From Sphingobium naphthae (GTDB lineage Bacteria; Pseudomonadota; Alphaproteobacteria; Sphingomonadales; Sphingomonadaceae): 64,000 nucleotides of DNA. The stretch lies in the NCBI RefSeq assembly GCF_020782235.1, contig NZ_JAJGNO010000011.1, forward strand, positions 102,943 to 166,942, read 5' to 3'. This document shows positions 50,090-58,588 of this stretch, in pieces. The translations under genes were made by a program, and so were the position numbers. Position 1 is the stretch's first letter. Each line of letters begins with the position of its first letter. The notes under the pieces are model-generated. The model was not told the origin of the DNA, ran no database searches, and worked only from the letters and a program-made list of their open reading frames with translations.

Positions 50090-52452
50090 GGCCGACCTTC
50101 GCTCAAGGTTGGAAGTTTGAGCCCACGAAGACGCAGGGCATTGGCGATGACCGACACCGACGAGAGGCTCATGGCCGCGGCAGCGATCATCGGATTGAGA
50201 AGAAGGCCAAAGGCGGGAAACAGCACGCCCGCCGCTACCGGTATGCCGAGCGCATTGTAACCGAACGCGAATACGAGATTTTGGCGAATATTGCGCATGG
50301 TGGCGCGCGACAGGACAATCGCCTGGAGCACACCGGTCAGGTCGCCGCGTACCAGCGTCACACCGGCGCTTTCGATCGCCACGTCGGTGCCGGTTCCCAT
50401 TGCAATGCCAACATCCGCAGCCGCCAGCGCTGGCGCGTCGTTGATGCCGTCCCCTGCCATTGCGACGCGCTTACCGGAGGCCTTGAGCGCCTCGATTTTG
50501 CGATGCTTGTCCTCGGGCGAGACGTTTGCCTCGACCTCGTCGATACCGAGCTGGCGGGCCACGGCTTCGGCGGTGGCGCGGCTATCGCCGGTTAGCATGA
50601 CCACTTCGATCCCGCGCTCGTGCAGCGCCCTAATGGCCGCAGGGCTGGTCGGCTTGATCGGATCAGCGACCGCGATCAGCCCTGCCGGTGCGCCATTGAT
50701 GGCCACGAACATCACGGTTTGGCCTTGGGAACGTCCGGCTTCCGCGGACGCGAGCCATTCCGCATCATCGATACCGAGCCGCCGCATCAGTTTCTCGTTG
50801 CCAATGGCGACCTTCCGAGATCCCACGCGCGCCTCAACACCCTCGCCGGTAATCGACGACAAATCATACGCTGCCTCGAACGCCACGCCTCGCGCCTTGG
50901 TGCCTTCAACTATTGCATGGGCGAGCGGATGCTCGCTCCCGGCTTCGACCGCGGCGACGGCGGAAAGGAACTCGGCCTCGTCCAGTGCCACTCGGGGAGT
51001 GACCGAGACGAGATCAGGCTTGCCCATGGTGAGAGTGCCCGTTTTGTCGACCACCAGCGTGTCGATCTTTTCGAGAGTCTCCAGCGCCTCGGCGTTGCGA
51101 ATGAGGATGCCGTGCTGGGCCCCCTTGCCGGTGCCGGTCATGATCGACATCGGGGTTGCGAGGCCGAGCGCGCAGGGACATGCAATGATGAGAACGGCGA
51201 TCGCGTTGACCAGTGCATAGGCAAGCGCGGGGAATGGCCCCCAGATGGCCCAGACGATAAAGGTAACGACCGCGATGACGACGACCGAAGGCACGAACCA
51301 GGCCGCGACCTGATCGGCCAGGCGCTGGATCGGTGCCCGGCTGCGCTGTGCCTCGGCGACCATCTGGACGATCTTGGACAGCATCGTGTTCTTGCCGACC
51401 GCGCCTGCACGCATAACGAAGCCGCCGGTCTGGTTGACCGTTCCGCCGATAACCTGGTCGCCGGCCTTCTTGGACACGGGCAATGGCTCACCGCTGATCA
51501 TGGACTCGTCGATCGCGCTCGAACCCTCGGTCACCTCGCCATCGACCGGCACCTTATCGCCAGGGCGGACGCGGAGCAGGTCACCGCTCGCCAATTGGTC
51601 GAGAGAGACTTCGCGCTCGTCGCCACTGCCGAAGATCTTGAGTGCGGTCGGAGGCGCGAGTTCGAGCAACGCACGCAGCGCGCTCGAGGTCGAACCCCGC
51701 GCCCTGAGTTCAAGCACCTGGCCAAGTAGGACGAGCGTGGTGATGACCGCCGCCGCCTCGTAGTAGACGCCGACGCGGCCCGAGTGATCGCGGAAGGCGG
51801 GCGGGAAGATGCCGGGCAGGAGAGTCGCGACGAGGCTGAACAGGAACGCGATCGCTACGCCGAAGCCGATCAGCGTAAACATGTTGAGGTTGCGGGTCCT
51901 GAGCGACTGCCACGCCCGTACGAAGAACGGCCACCCGCCCCAAAGTACGACCGGTGTGGCGAGGGCCAGCTGCGCCCATTGCGCACGTGCCGGTTCGATC
52001 AGCCGGTCGAAGCTGATCCCGGGCACCATGTCGCTCATCGCGTAGACGAACAACGGCAGGGTGAAGAGCGCGCTGACCCAGAAGCGGCGCGTCATGTCGA
52101 CGAGTTCGGGATCGGGTCCATCCTCGAGGCTGACCGTCTCAGGCTCCAGAGCCATTCCGCAGATGGGGCAGCTTCCCGGTCCTACCTGCCGGATTTCGGG
52201 ATGCATGGGACAGGTGTAAATCGTCCCCTCGGGAACGTCCTCGACCTGCACAAGATGCGCGCCCGACAGATAGTGCTCCGGGTCGCTGACGAACTTGTCC
52301 TTGCACCGCGCCGAACAGAAGTGATGGGTTGCGCCGTCGTGCTCGGCGATATGCGTAGCACCCTCGATCGCCACGCTCATGCCGCAGACAGGGTCGATGG
52401 CGGTAGCTTCACCTTGGGCGTGGCCTGCCTGATGGGTGTCGCAACAGCTCAT
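50086..52452 (-). CDS. Copper-type heavy-metal P1B ATPase with YHS and CPMHP N-terminal domains
   Basis: 788 residues. The N-terminus has no HMA domain; instead a YHS-type DPVCGM (about 21-26) with FCSARC and a heavy-metal-binding domain TCPMHPEI...CPICGM (about 80-100) are present. The transporter core shows SGEPLPV, CPC (Cu-type ion path), [18 protein letters not shown] and [10 protein letters not shown]. It exports Cu(+) (or Ag) from the cytoplasm. Part of the leftward operon; 40 bases after the DUF411 gene. Confidence 0.93.
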   Translation of the reverse strand: MSCCDTHQAGHAQGEATAIDPVCGMSVAIEGATHIAEHDGATHHFCSARCKDKFVSDPEHYLSGAHLVQVEDVPEGTIYTCPMHPEIRQVGPGSCPICGMALEPETVSLEDGPDPELVDMTRRFWVSALFTLPLFVYAMSDMVPGISFDRLIEPARAQWAQLALATPVVLWGGWPFFVRAWQSLRTRNLNMFTLIGFGVAIAFLFSLVATLLPGIFPPAFRDHSGRVGVYYEAAAVITTLVLLGQVLELRARGSTSSALRALLELAPPTALKIFGSGDEREVSLDQLASGDLLRVRPGDKVPVDGEVTEGSSAIDESMISGEPLPVSKKAGDQVIGGTVNQTGGFVMRAGAVGKNTMLSKIVQMVAEAQRSRAPIQRLADQVAAWFVPSVVVIAVVTFIVWAIWGPFPALAYALVNAIAVLIIACPCALGLATPMSIMTGTGKGAQHGILIRNAEALETLEKIDTLVVDKTGTLTMGKPDLVSVTPRVALDEAEFLSAVAAVEAGSEHPLAHAIVEGTKARGVAFEAAYDLSSITGEGVEARVGSRKVAIGNEKLMRRLGIDDAEWLASAEAGRSQGQTVMFVAINGAPAGLIAVADPIKPTSPAAIRALHERGIEVVMLTGDSRATAEAVARQLGIDEVEANVSPEDKHRKIEALKASGKRVAMAGDGINDAPALAAADVGIAMGTGTDVAIESAGVTLVRGDLTGVLQAIVLSRATMRNIRQNLVFAFGYNALGIPVAAGVLFPAFGLLLNPMIAAAAMSLSSVSVIANALRLRGLKLPTLSEGRP

Positions 52453-52491
52453 GGATTGCCTCCTCTGCTTCGCAGGTGCGTATGACTGAAA

Positions 52492-52956
52492 TCAGGGATA
52501 GGACGCGAAAACCTCGCGGCGCCCGTTGCCGAACGCTATGACCTGGTAGGGTTGCACTTTGCCCCCCGCCTCCATGCCGGGCGATCCGAGCGGCATACCG
52601 GCCACCGCCAGACCTTCCACCCAGTCGGGCCTTTCTGCGAGCAAGCGCTCGACGTCGGCGGCGGGCACGTGGCCCTCGATGACGTACCCATCCGCGATCA
52701 TGGTATGACACGAACGAAGGTCATCGGGGACACCGTGCTGCGTCTTTACCGACGCCATGTCGGGGTGATCGACCGTTGCGACTTCATGCCGGTCGCCCTG
52801 CTGCATGTGCGCCGCCCAGGCTTCGCAACATCCGCAACTGGGATCGCGATACATGGTGAAGCTGGCTGCCTGCGCCGCGCCCGTACAGGCTGCGAGCAAT
52901 ATCGTGCCAAGTATGGGGAGAAGTGGGCGATGGTTCGGATGTCTGCGTTTGCTCAT
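52492..52956 (-). CDS. DUF411 (CopG-like) metal-binding protein
   Basis: 154 residues with a signal/lipoprotein-like N-terminus (ILGTILLAACTGAAQA). The thioredoxin-like domain has YRDPSCGCCEAW, SCHTMI and GMPLGSPGM. DUF411 proteins in copper operons (CopG) bind several copper ions in the periplasm and may change their redox state. Overlaps the upstream lipoprotein gene by one base. Confidence 0.86.
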   Translation of the reverse strand: MSKRRHPNHRPLLPILGTILLAACTGAAQAASFTMYRDPSCGCCEAWAAHMQQGDRHEVATVDHPDMASVKTQHGVPDDLRSCHTMIADGYVIEGHVPAADVERLLAERPDWVEGLAVAGMPLGSPGMEAGGKVQPYQVIAFGNGRREVFASYP

Positions 52957-53357
52957 CAGTTGTGTCCCATTGCTTTCATGTCTTCATCCGACATGGTCGA
53001 CATGTCGTGGCCGGCATGCGGATCGTTAACAGGCGTCCCGGTGGGGGCGGGCGCTGGTACAGGCGCTGCATGGGAGCCTTCCCGAACAGGTGTCTTCGCC
53101 TCAGCGGGCGCCGGATTTGACTGCGACGCTGCCGGCGCCACCGGTGCCCGGACCGCAGTGGCTGTGCGGGATTCTATCGAGCTGCTGGTCGGGGACGGGG
53201 TAGCACTCGCAGAGGTGAGCGGTGCAGAAGGTTCCGCATTGCTGTCACTCTTTTGATCGTTTCGAGCGTCTGACGAAGCTCCACAAGCAGCCAGCGACAA
53301 AAACAAGAACGGCAGAACGCCGATTAATCGCACGTGTTTCGAAGTCTTTCGCTCCAT
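52956..53357 (-). CDS. Low-complexity lipoprotein with Met/His tail
   Basis: About 133 residues. A lipobox (FLFLSLAAC) is followed by a Ser/Ala/Pro-rich tether of about 80 residues. A short C-terminal metal-binding segment reads DPHAGHDMSTMSDEDMKAMGH. It looks like a membrane-tethered copper chaperone or sponge. ATG 53357 is preferred over 53375. It starts four bases after the DUF2231-like gene ends. Confidence 0.68.
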   Translation of the reverse strand: MERKTSKHVRLIGVLPFLFLSLAACGASSDARNDQKSDSNAEPSAPLTSASATPSPTSSSIESRTATAVRAPVAPAASQSNPAPAEAKTPVREGSHAAPVPAPAPTGTPVNDPHAGHDMSTMSDEDMKAMGHN

Positions 53358-53361
53358 GCTC

Positions 53362-54060
53362 TTACTCCAGACCAAGGTGATTGGGGCCGAAAACCATCTC
53401 GCCGCCGAGATAGCCTTGCAGTACGAGTGCTACCGCCAGCACCGCCAGCACGATACGAAGAGGGGTGCGGTTCCTCGCGCGAAATGCCAGCCAGGTCGCA
53501 ACAAGGGCAACGGCTGCAATCGCCGTTCCATTCCATCGGTGCAGTCCCAACGTCTCGGAGCGGTCCTCGAGGCGCCATCCCGCAGCAAACCAACCGAGGA
53601 GTGCAGCGGTAAGCGCGCCAGCGGCCCCCCCGCTGATAAGAAAGCGCACCGTGGTTTCGAGGCCGAGAGCAGGCCGGATCGTCAGCAATAGTTCCCCCAA
53701 GGCAGCAAGCAAAAGGAGGGCAATCGGAAAATGCGCGGCGACAGGGTGGAGGCGACCGAGGAAGTCGCTGATCGAGGTAACCCGGTTCTCGGCAATTTTG
53801 GCTGCGAGCGCCTGGTCGGCTGTCCGCGGCATGGCGTTTGCCGAAGCTTGACGGGCACCTGCTGGGCCGATCATGGCGTCGGGCATCATCTCCGCCCCAT
53901 CATGATGCGCAGCGGGATGATCCTGCATTTCCATCTGCGCCATCTCGGCCTCGCTCAGGTCCTTCTTATGACCCTCGTGAGCACTGCCAGGGGCCGAAAG
54001 AAGGAGGAGCGCCACAGCGATCGGTGTGAGGAGCGAGAGGAGCGAACGGGATAGCTTCAT
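53362..54060 (-). CDS. DUF2231-like membrane protein, first gene of leftward copper operon
   Basis: 232 residues. After a signal sequence, a His/Met-rich periplasmic segment (HEGHKK, AEMAQMEMQDHPAAHHDGAEMM) precedes four membrane helices beginning LHPVAAHFPIALLLLAALGE, the DUF2231 signature. Probably handles copper or a redox cofactor at the membrane. ATG 54060 lies only seven bases past the -10 of the predicted ECF promoter, so the message may be leaderless. Confidence 0.75.
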   Translation of the reverse strand: MKLSRSLLSLLTPIAVALLLLSAPGSAHEGHKKDLSEAEMAQMEMQDHPAAHHDGAEMMPDAMIGPAGARQASANAMPRTADQALAAKIAENRVTSISDFLGRLHPVAAHFPIALLLLAALGELLLTIRPALGLETTVRFLISGGAAGALTAALLGWFAAGWRLEDRSETLGLHRWNGTAIAAVALVATWLAFRARNRTPLRIVLAVLAVALVLQGYLGGEMVFGPNHLGLE

Positions 54061-54066
54061 GCTTCT

Positions 54067-54095
54067 CTTACGTCCGACCCGTTCGCATCCCTCAA
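54067..54095 (-). promoter_or_regulatory. Predicted ECF promoter, leftward copper operon
   Basis: Minus strand: -35 TTGAGG (54095-54090), 17 bases, -10 CGTAAG (54072-54067). The -35 is half of a 24-bp symmetric stretch (54087-54110) shared with the rightward promoter. Motif recurs before copA. Confidence 0.6.
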
Positions 54096-54101
54096 AAATT
54101 T

Positions 54102-54130
54102 TCAAGGGATATGAGAGGACGAAGCGTATA
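54102..54130 (+). promoter_or_regulatory. Predicted ECF promoter, regulatory trio
   Basis: -35 TCAAGG (54102-54107), 17 bases, -10 CGTATA (54125-54130), 28 bases upstream of the small anti-sigma-like gene. It is a mirror partner of the leftward promoter, giving sigma-dependent autoregulation if the prediction holds. Confidence 0.55.
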
Positions 54131-54158
54131 GTTGGCTGTAAGACAGGATAAAATACGC

Positions 54159-54443
54159 ATGGCTGACAACGAAAGACTAAATCGTGCCTTGCGGTCGCTG
54201 GGAGCTGCACCCGATCCTTCGCTGCCCGAAGACTTCATGGGTGGCGTGTGGATGCGGGCGGGTAAGCTTGAACAGGTCGATGCGACGCGAACGCGTGTCG
54301 CCTTATTCACGGCGATGGCATTTATTGGGCTTGGTGCGGGCTTTGGCACGTCGCAATCGCCTGCCCGTGAAAGCCAAACAAATTACCAGCTAATCGAAGG
54401 CGCCGACCTCTCACCTGCTTCACTGCTGCATGTTCAACCATGA
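54159..54443 (+). CDS. CnrY-like small membrane protein (probable anti-sigma factor)
   Basis: 94 residues. A charged cytoplasmic N-terminus (MADNERLNRALRSLGAAPD) is followed by one membrane helix (VALFTAMAFIGLGAGFGT, about 50-67) and a short outer tail. Length, topology and position before a CnrX-like sensor and an ECF sigma gene match CnrY of the CnrYXH system. No direct sequence family is visible, so the call rests on architecture. Overlaps the next gene by four bases. Confidence 0.62.
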   Translation: MADNERLNRALRSLGAAPDPSLPEDFMGGVWMRAGKLEQVDATRTRVALFTAMAFIGLGAGFGTSQSPARESQTNYQLIEGADLSPASLLHVQP

Positions 54444-54880
54444 AGGTCAGCATTCTCCAGATAGTGCTTGCTGCCCTTCTGGCCGTGGCTGCGGGATGCA
54501 TCGGCGCATACGCTGCCGGGCAATGGCGCGAGGCATCGCATGCGATCACTTTGCATGATTTCGTCCACGAGGAACTCGATCTTGATGCATCGCAGGACAG
54601 GAAACTCGATCAGCTCGAGGCGCGGTTCGCTGTTCAACGCCAGGAGCTCGACCTGTCGCTCAGAGCCGCAAACGCGAGGCTCGCCTCCGCGATGGACGAT
54701 GAACATGAATACGGTCCCAAGGTGGCCGCGGCTATTGACGAGGTGCACGCACGCATGGGCGATCTGCAGAAGGCAACAGTCGAGCATGTATTTGCAATGC
54801 GCGCCTTGCTCGATCAGGAGCAGCGCGCGCGCTTCGATCGCCAGGTCGCGGCTTCGCTAACACGCGAACCTGGCGAATGA
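54440..54880 (+). CDS. CnrX-like periplasmic metal sensor
   Basis: 146 residues: an N-terminal membrane anchor (LQIVLAALLAVAAGCIGAYAAG) and a helical periplasmic domain. Candidate ligands H39, H43, E60, H116 and M120 have the same mutual spacing as the CnrX site (H42, H46, E63, H119, M123). CnrX releases the sigma factor from CnrY on binding Co/Ni. Here the neighbours are copper genes, so the sensed metal is open. Confidence 0.8.
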   Translation: MKVSILQIVLAALLAVAAGCIGAYAAGQWREASHAITLHDFVHEELDLDASQDRKLDQLEARFAVQRQELDLSLRAANARLASAMDDEHEYGPKVAAAIDEVHARMGDLQKATVEHVFAMRALLDQEQRARFDRQVAASLTREPGE

Positions 54881-54886
54881 CAGGTC

Positions 54887-55447
54887 GTGGAGGGGCGGAA
54901 CGACACACCTGACGAGGAACTGGTCGAAAAGATAATTGCAGGGGACAAAGCAGCATTCGGCAGACTCGTCGAGCCTCATCTGCCCCGCCTGCTCGGTCTG
55001 GCCCGCCGGATGCTCTCGTCTGCCGACGAAGCCGAAGATGCGCTGCAGAACGCACTGGCATCGGTTTGGATGGCGCGAGCCAAGCTCGATCCTCGCAAGC
55101 CTGTAGCAGCCTATCTGACAACCGTGACGCTCAACAAATGCCGCGACCGGCTCAGGCGCCAAAAGGTTGTGCGGCTGCTGAGTTTGAGGGCCCTAGGTCC
55201 CGACGTTGCCGTTGCGGCAGACGAACCCGGTCCTGATGTTGAGATCGCCGACCGGCAATTGCTCGCTCAGGTCACCAACGCGATAGATCGCTTGCCGCTC
55301 CGCCTTCGCGAGGCTCTTGTTTTGGTCGCCATCGAGGGGCGAAGCCATGGCGAGGTTGCTGAATTGTTGGGAGTAACGGAAAAATCGGTCGAAACACGTG
55401 TGTATCGGGCCCGTCAGCGCCTGCGCAATAAGATCGATTTTCTTTGA
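54887..55447 (+). CDS. ECF sigma factor (CnrH-like)
   Basis: 186 residues with sigma-70 region 2 (FGRLVEPHLPRLLGLARRML through AEDALQNALASVW) and region 4 (LPLRLREALVLVAIEG, HGEVAELLGVTEKSVETRVYRARQRL). Start GTG 54887, six bases after the sensor stop. With the two upstream genes it forms a membrane-to-DNA signalling unit. Its stop codon lies within the predicted -35 of the copA promoter. Confidence 0.9.
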   Translation: MEGRNDTPDEELVEKIIAGDKAAFGRLVEPHLPRLLGLARRMLSSADEAEDALQNALASVWMARAKLDPRKPVAAYLTTVTLNKCRDRLRRQKVVRLLSLRALGPDVAVAADEPGPDVEIADRQLLAQVTNAIDRLPLRLREALVLVAIEGRSHGEVAELLGVTEKSVETRVYRARQRLRNKIDFL

Positions 55448-55472
55448 GGGGTGATGGCGGTCGCGGCGTAAA
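55444..55472 (+). promoter_or_regulatory. Predicted ECF promoter before copA
   Basis: -35 TTGAGG (55444-55449), 17 bases, -10 CGTAAA (55467-55472), identical in layout to the promoter at 54067-54095. The copA ATG is 8 bases past the -10, so transcription would begin at or next to the start codon. Confidence 0.58.
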
Positions 55473-55479
55473 CAGAGGC

Positions 55480-57327
55480 ATGAGCATACTTCCTCTAATC
55501 GACGACGTCGCAATCAACCGCAGAAAGTTCCTCACCGCCAGCGCCGGCGCGGCAAGCTTGCTCGCCCTCGGTCAGACAGCGCCGGCATGGGCCCGCGGCG
55601 CCGACCTGCACGGCGGCGGCCCCATCCGCCCCGGCTTCGACGAAGTGTCGGGCCGCGGCATCGCACTGACGATCGGCGAAGGTCCGCGCGTTGTGCAGGG
55701 GCGTCGCGGCCACGCCATCGCTGTAAATGGGAGCGTACCGGGTCCGCTGATCCGTCTCAAGGAAGGTCAGCCGGTCCGGCTGGCAGTGACGAATACACTC
55801 CATGAAGACAGCTCCATTCACTGGCACGGGCTGCTTCTGCCATTCCAGTACGACGGCGTACCGGGTGTCAGCTTTCCCGGCATCAAACCTGGAGAGACTT
55901 TCGTCTATGACATCCCCGCGCTGCGACAGAGCGGCACCTACTGGTGGCATAGTCACTCGGGGCTGCAGGAGCAGGCCGGGCACTACGGCCCGATCGTGGT
56001 TGAACCCGCCGGGACGGTCCCCGTGCAAGCGGACCGCGACTATGTTCTACTCCTGAGCGACTTCACGCCTCTTCACCCCCATACGATCATGGACAAGCTG
56101 AAGAAGGGCGAAGGCTACTTCAATTACCAGCAGAACACCTGGACCGACGACTATCCGCTGTCGGGCGAGGACCGCCGGATGTGGGCGCGTATGCGCATGA
56201 TGGCGACCGACATCCTCGACGTGACCGGCTCGACCTACACCTACCTCGCCAACGGGCGCGGACCGGAAGAGGGTCTCGAGTTCCTGTTCAACCCTGGCGA
56301 GCGAGTACGGCTGCGCGTCATCAACGGCAGCGCCATGACATTTTTCAATGTCCGCATTCCCGGAGTGAAGTTCTGGGTGGTCGGTGCCGATGGCCAGAAC
56401 GTGCGCCCGGTCGAAGTTGAAGAATTCCAGATAGGCACGGCAGAGACTTACGACATCGTTGTCGAGCCGACTGGCGAAGCCCGGACGATCGTCGCCGAGA
56501 GCATGGACCGGTCAGGCATGGCTGTGGCCACTTTGGCATCCCGCCCCGGTGCGCGCGCAAGCGTACCGCCCCTGCGCGACCCGCCGCTGCTGACGATGGC
56601 GGACATGGGCATGAACCACGGCAGCGGCGGCATGGACCACGGTGGTGACATGGCAGGCATGGATCATTCATCCATGGGCCACGACATGTCATCGCAAGGC
56701 GCTGCTGCCGAACCGATGGCGGGCATGGACATGAGCGGCATGAATATGCGTGATACGTCCAAGCTGCCTCCCAACGTAAAGGTCGGGCCCGGTATCGATA
56801 TGGTGTCGATGAACCCGATCGATCGCATGGGTGATCCAGGCCTTGGTCTCGACAAGGTTCCCCACAAGGTCCTGACCTATAAGGATCTGGTTGCGCTCGA
56901 ACCGAATGACGATTTGCGTCGTCCATCAAGTCAGATGGAAATCCATCTGACGGGCAACATGGAACGCTACATGTGGTCGTTCGATGGCAAGAAGTTCACC
57001 GCCGTGAGCGACGATCCCATCCGCTTCGCCTACAATGAGCGTGTCCGGGTGAAGCTGGTCAATGACACGATGATGGCGCACCCGATCCATTTGCACGGGC
57101 ACTTCTTCGAACTGGTCAACGGTGCACCTGCCGATCGCCAGCCGCAGAAGCATACCGTTATCGTGCAGCCCGGTGGCAGCGCTACCTTCGACCTTACCGC
57201 CGACGAAGAGGGCGACTGGGCCTTCCACTGCCACCTGCTCTATCACATGCACTCTGGCATGTTTCAGATCGTGACCGTCGCGCCGCGGGGCAATCAGTCC
57301 GAAATGAAGCGGGTGGGAGAAGACTGA
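55480..57327 (+). CDS. copA: Periplasmic multicopper oxidase CopA
   Basis: 615 residues. A Tat signal (RRKFLTASAGAASLLALG) exports the folded enzyme. Three cupredoxin domains carry the copper motifs HWHG (near 107), HSHSG (near 155), HPIHLHGH (near 535) and the T1/trinuclear HCHLLYHMHSGMF (near 585). A Met/His-rich insert (MDHGGDMAGMDHSSMGHDM) near 390 binds extra copper. It oxidises Cu(I) to the less toxic Cu(II). Followed by copB with a one-base overlap. Confidence 0.95.
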   Translation: MSILPLIDDVAINRRKFLTASAGAASLLALGQTAPAWARGADLHGGGPIRPGFDEVSGRGIALTIGEGPRVVQGRRGHAIAVNGSVPGPLIRLKEGQPVRLAVTNTLHEDSSIHWHGLLLPFQYDGVPGVSFPGIKPGETFVYDIPALRQSGTYWWHSHSGLQEQAGHYGPIVVEPAGTVPVQADRDYVLLLSDFTPLHPHTIMDKLKKGEGYFNYQQNTWTDDYPLSGEDRRMWARMRMMATDILDVTGSTYTYLANGRGPEEGLEFLFNPGERVRLRVINGSAMTFFNVRIPGVKFWVVGADGQNVRPVEVEEFQIGTAETYDIVVEPTGEARTIVAESMDRSGMAVATLASRPGARASVPPLRDPPLLTMADMGMNHGSGGMDHGGDMAGMDHSSMGHDMSSQGAAAEPMAGMDMSGMNMRDTSKLPPNVKVGPGIDMVSMNPIDRMGDPGLGLDKVPHKVLTYKDLVALEPNDDLRRPSSQMEIHLTGNMERYMWSFDGKKFTAVSDDPIRFAYNERVRVKLVNDTMMAHPIHLHGHFFELVNGAPADRQPQKHTVIVQPGGSATFDLTADEEGDWAFHCHLLYHMHSGMFQIVTVAPRGNQSEMKRVGED

Positions 57328-58577
57328 TGCGCCTGATCGTCGCCATGTTTCTGGCGGGCACCGCCACCCCGGCCTTCGCGCAGGACCATTCGGGCCACGC
57401 GATGCCCGCGCCCCAGGCTCCTGCCCAGACCGAATGCGAAAAGGAGGCCGCACGTCATCGCGCCATGGGCCACCCGGTGCCCGAGGGAGCGTGTGCGCCC
57501 ACTGCGCAACCGGGCGAAATAGCCTCCGCCGATCCGCACCAAGGCCACTCTGGCATGGATCATTCGCAGATGAACCATAGCCAGATGGAGGGGATGGACC
57601 ATTCCACCATGGACCATTCGGGGATGGATCATAGCCAGATGCCGGCGATGGACGATTCTACCATGGAAAACATGGACCACGAGGCGATGGGCCATGAAGG
57701 GATGCAGTGGTCCGGCCAACCACCGATGAACCATCAGTCGATGGACCACGGGATGATGGACCATGGCACTATGGACCATGGCACTATGGACCATGGCACT
57801 ATGGACCATGGCGCCATGGACATGACCCCCATCCCGCAAGGACCGCCTCCGGCTGCGGCGGGATCGGGACCGCCCCGTGCCGCCGATGCGATCTGGGGGG
57901 CGGACGCGATGCGCGCCTCCCGCGATGCTCTGCGCGCCGAGAACGGCGGGATGAACGTTTTCTGGTTCCAGGGCGACCGCGCCGAATATCGCGCACGGGA
58001 AGGCGGGGATGGTTACCTGTGGGACGTGCAGGGCTACTACGGCGGTGACCTCGACAAGTTCTGGTTCAAGAGCGAGGGCGAAGGCACATTCGGCGAAAAG
58101 CCCGAGTCCGCTGAAATCCAAGGCTTGTGGAGCCACGCGATCGGCCCATGGTGGGACCTGCAAGCCGGCGTACGGCAGGACCTGACGGGCCCCGAACGGA
58201 CCCACGCCGTCCTCGGCGTGCAGGGTCTGGCGCCCTATATGTTCGAGGTCGATGCGGCCGCTTTCCTGTCGACCAAGGGCGATCTGACGGCACGTGTCGA
58301 AGCCGAACTGGACCAGCGCATAACGCAGCGCCTTACCCTGCAACCGCGCGCTGAGGTGAACCTGTCCGCGCAGGACATTCCCGAACTGGGTGTCGGAGCC
58401 GGTCTCGATTCGGTCGAATTGGGGCTGCGGCTGCGTTACGAATTCGTCCGTGAATTCGCGCCCTATGTCGGCATCGAGCAGGAATGGAAGGTTGGCCAGA
58501 GCGCCGACTATGCCCACCTTGCGGGCGAGGATCCAAGCGTGACCAACTATGTCGTGGGCGTTCGGTTCTGGTTCTGA
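57327..58577 (+). CDS. copB: Outer-membrane copper resistance protein CopB
   Basis: 416 residues. A signal peptide is followed by a long Met/His/Asp-rich segment (about 70-165; MDHSQM, MDHSTM, MDHGTM units) that binds copper, then a beta-barrel from about 195 ending in VVGVRFWF with a C-terminal Phe for outer-membrane assembly. Works with CopA to sequester copper. Its ATG overlaps the copA stop. Confidence 0.94.
   Translation: MRLIVAMFLAGTATPAFAQDHSGHAMPAPQAPAQTECEKEAARHRAMGHPVPEGACAPTAQPGEIASADPHQGHSGMDHSQMNHSQMEGMDHSTMDHSGMDHSQMPAMDDSTMENMDHEAMGHEGMQWSGQPPMNHQSMDHGMMDHGTMDHGTMDHGTMDHGAMDMTPIPQGPPPAAAGSGPPRAADAIWGADAMRASRDALRAENGGMNVFWFQGDRAEYRAREGGDGYLWDVQGYYGGDLDKFWFKSEGEGTFGEKPESAEIQGLWSHAIGPWWDLQAGVRQDLTGPERTHAVLGVQGLAPYMFEVDAAAFLSTKGDLTARVEAELDQRITQRLTLQPRAEVNLSAQDIPELGVGAGLDSVELGLRLRYEFVREFAPYVGIEQEWKVGQSADYAHLAGEDPSVTNYVVGVRFWF
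57756..57815 (+). repeat. 15-bp tandem repeat in copB
   Basis: Four head-to-tail copies of ATGGACCATGGCACT, the last ending GCC. They encode MDHGT units of the copper-binding segment. The length invites slippage, so copy number may vary between strains in steps of five residues. Confidence 0.9.
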
Positions 58578-58588
58578 GGGGATAAGCG

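Noticed and set aside
57540..57815. CRISPR-like array
   Set aside because: The repeats have no spacers and are in-frame codons of the Met/His-rich part of CopB.
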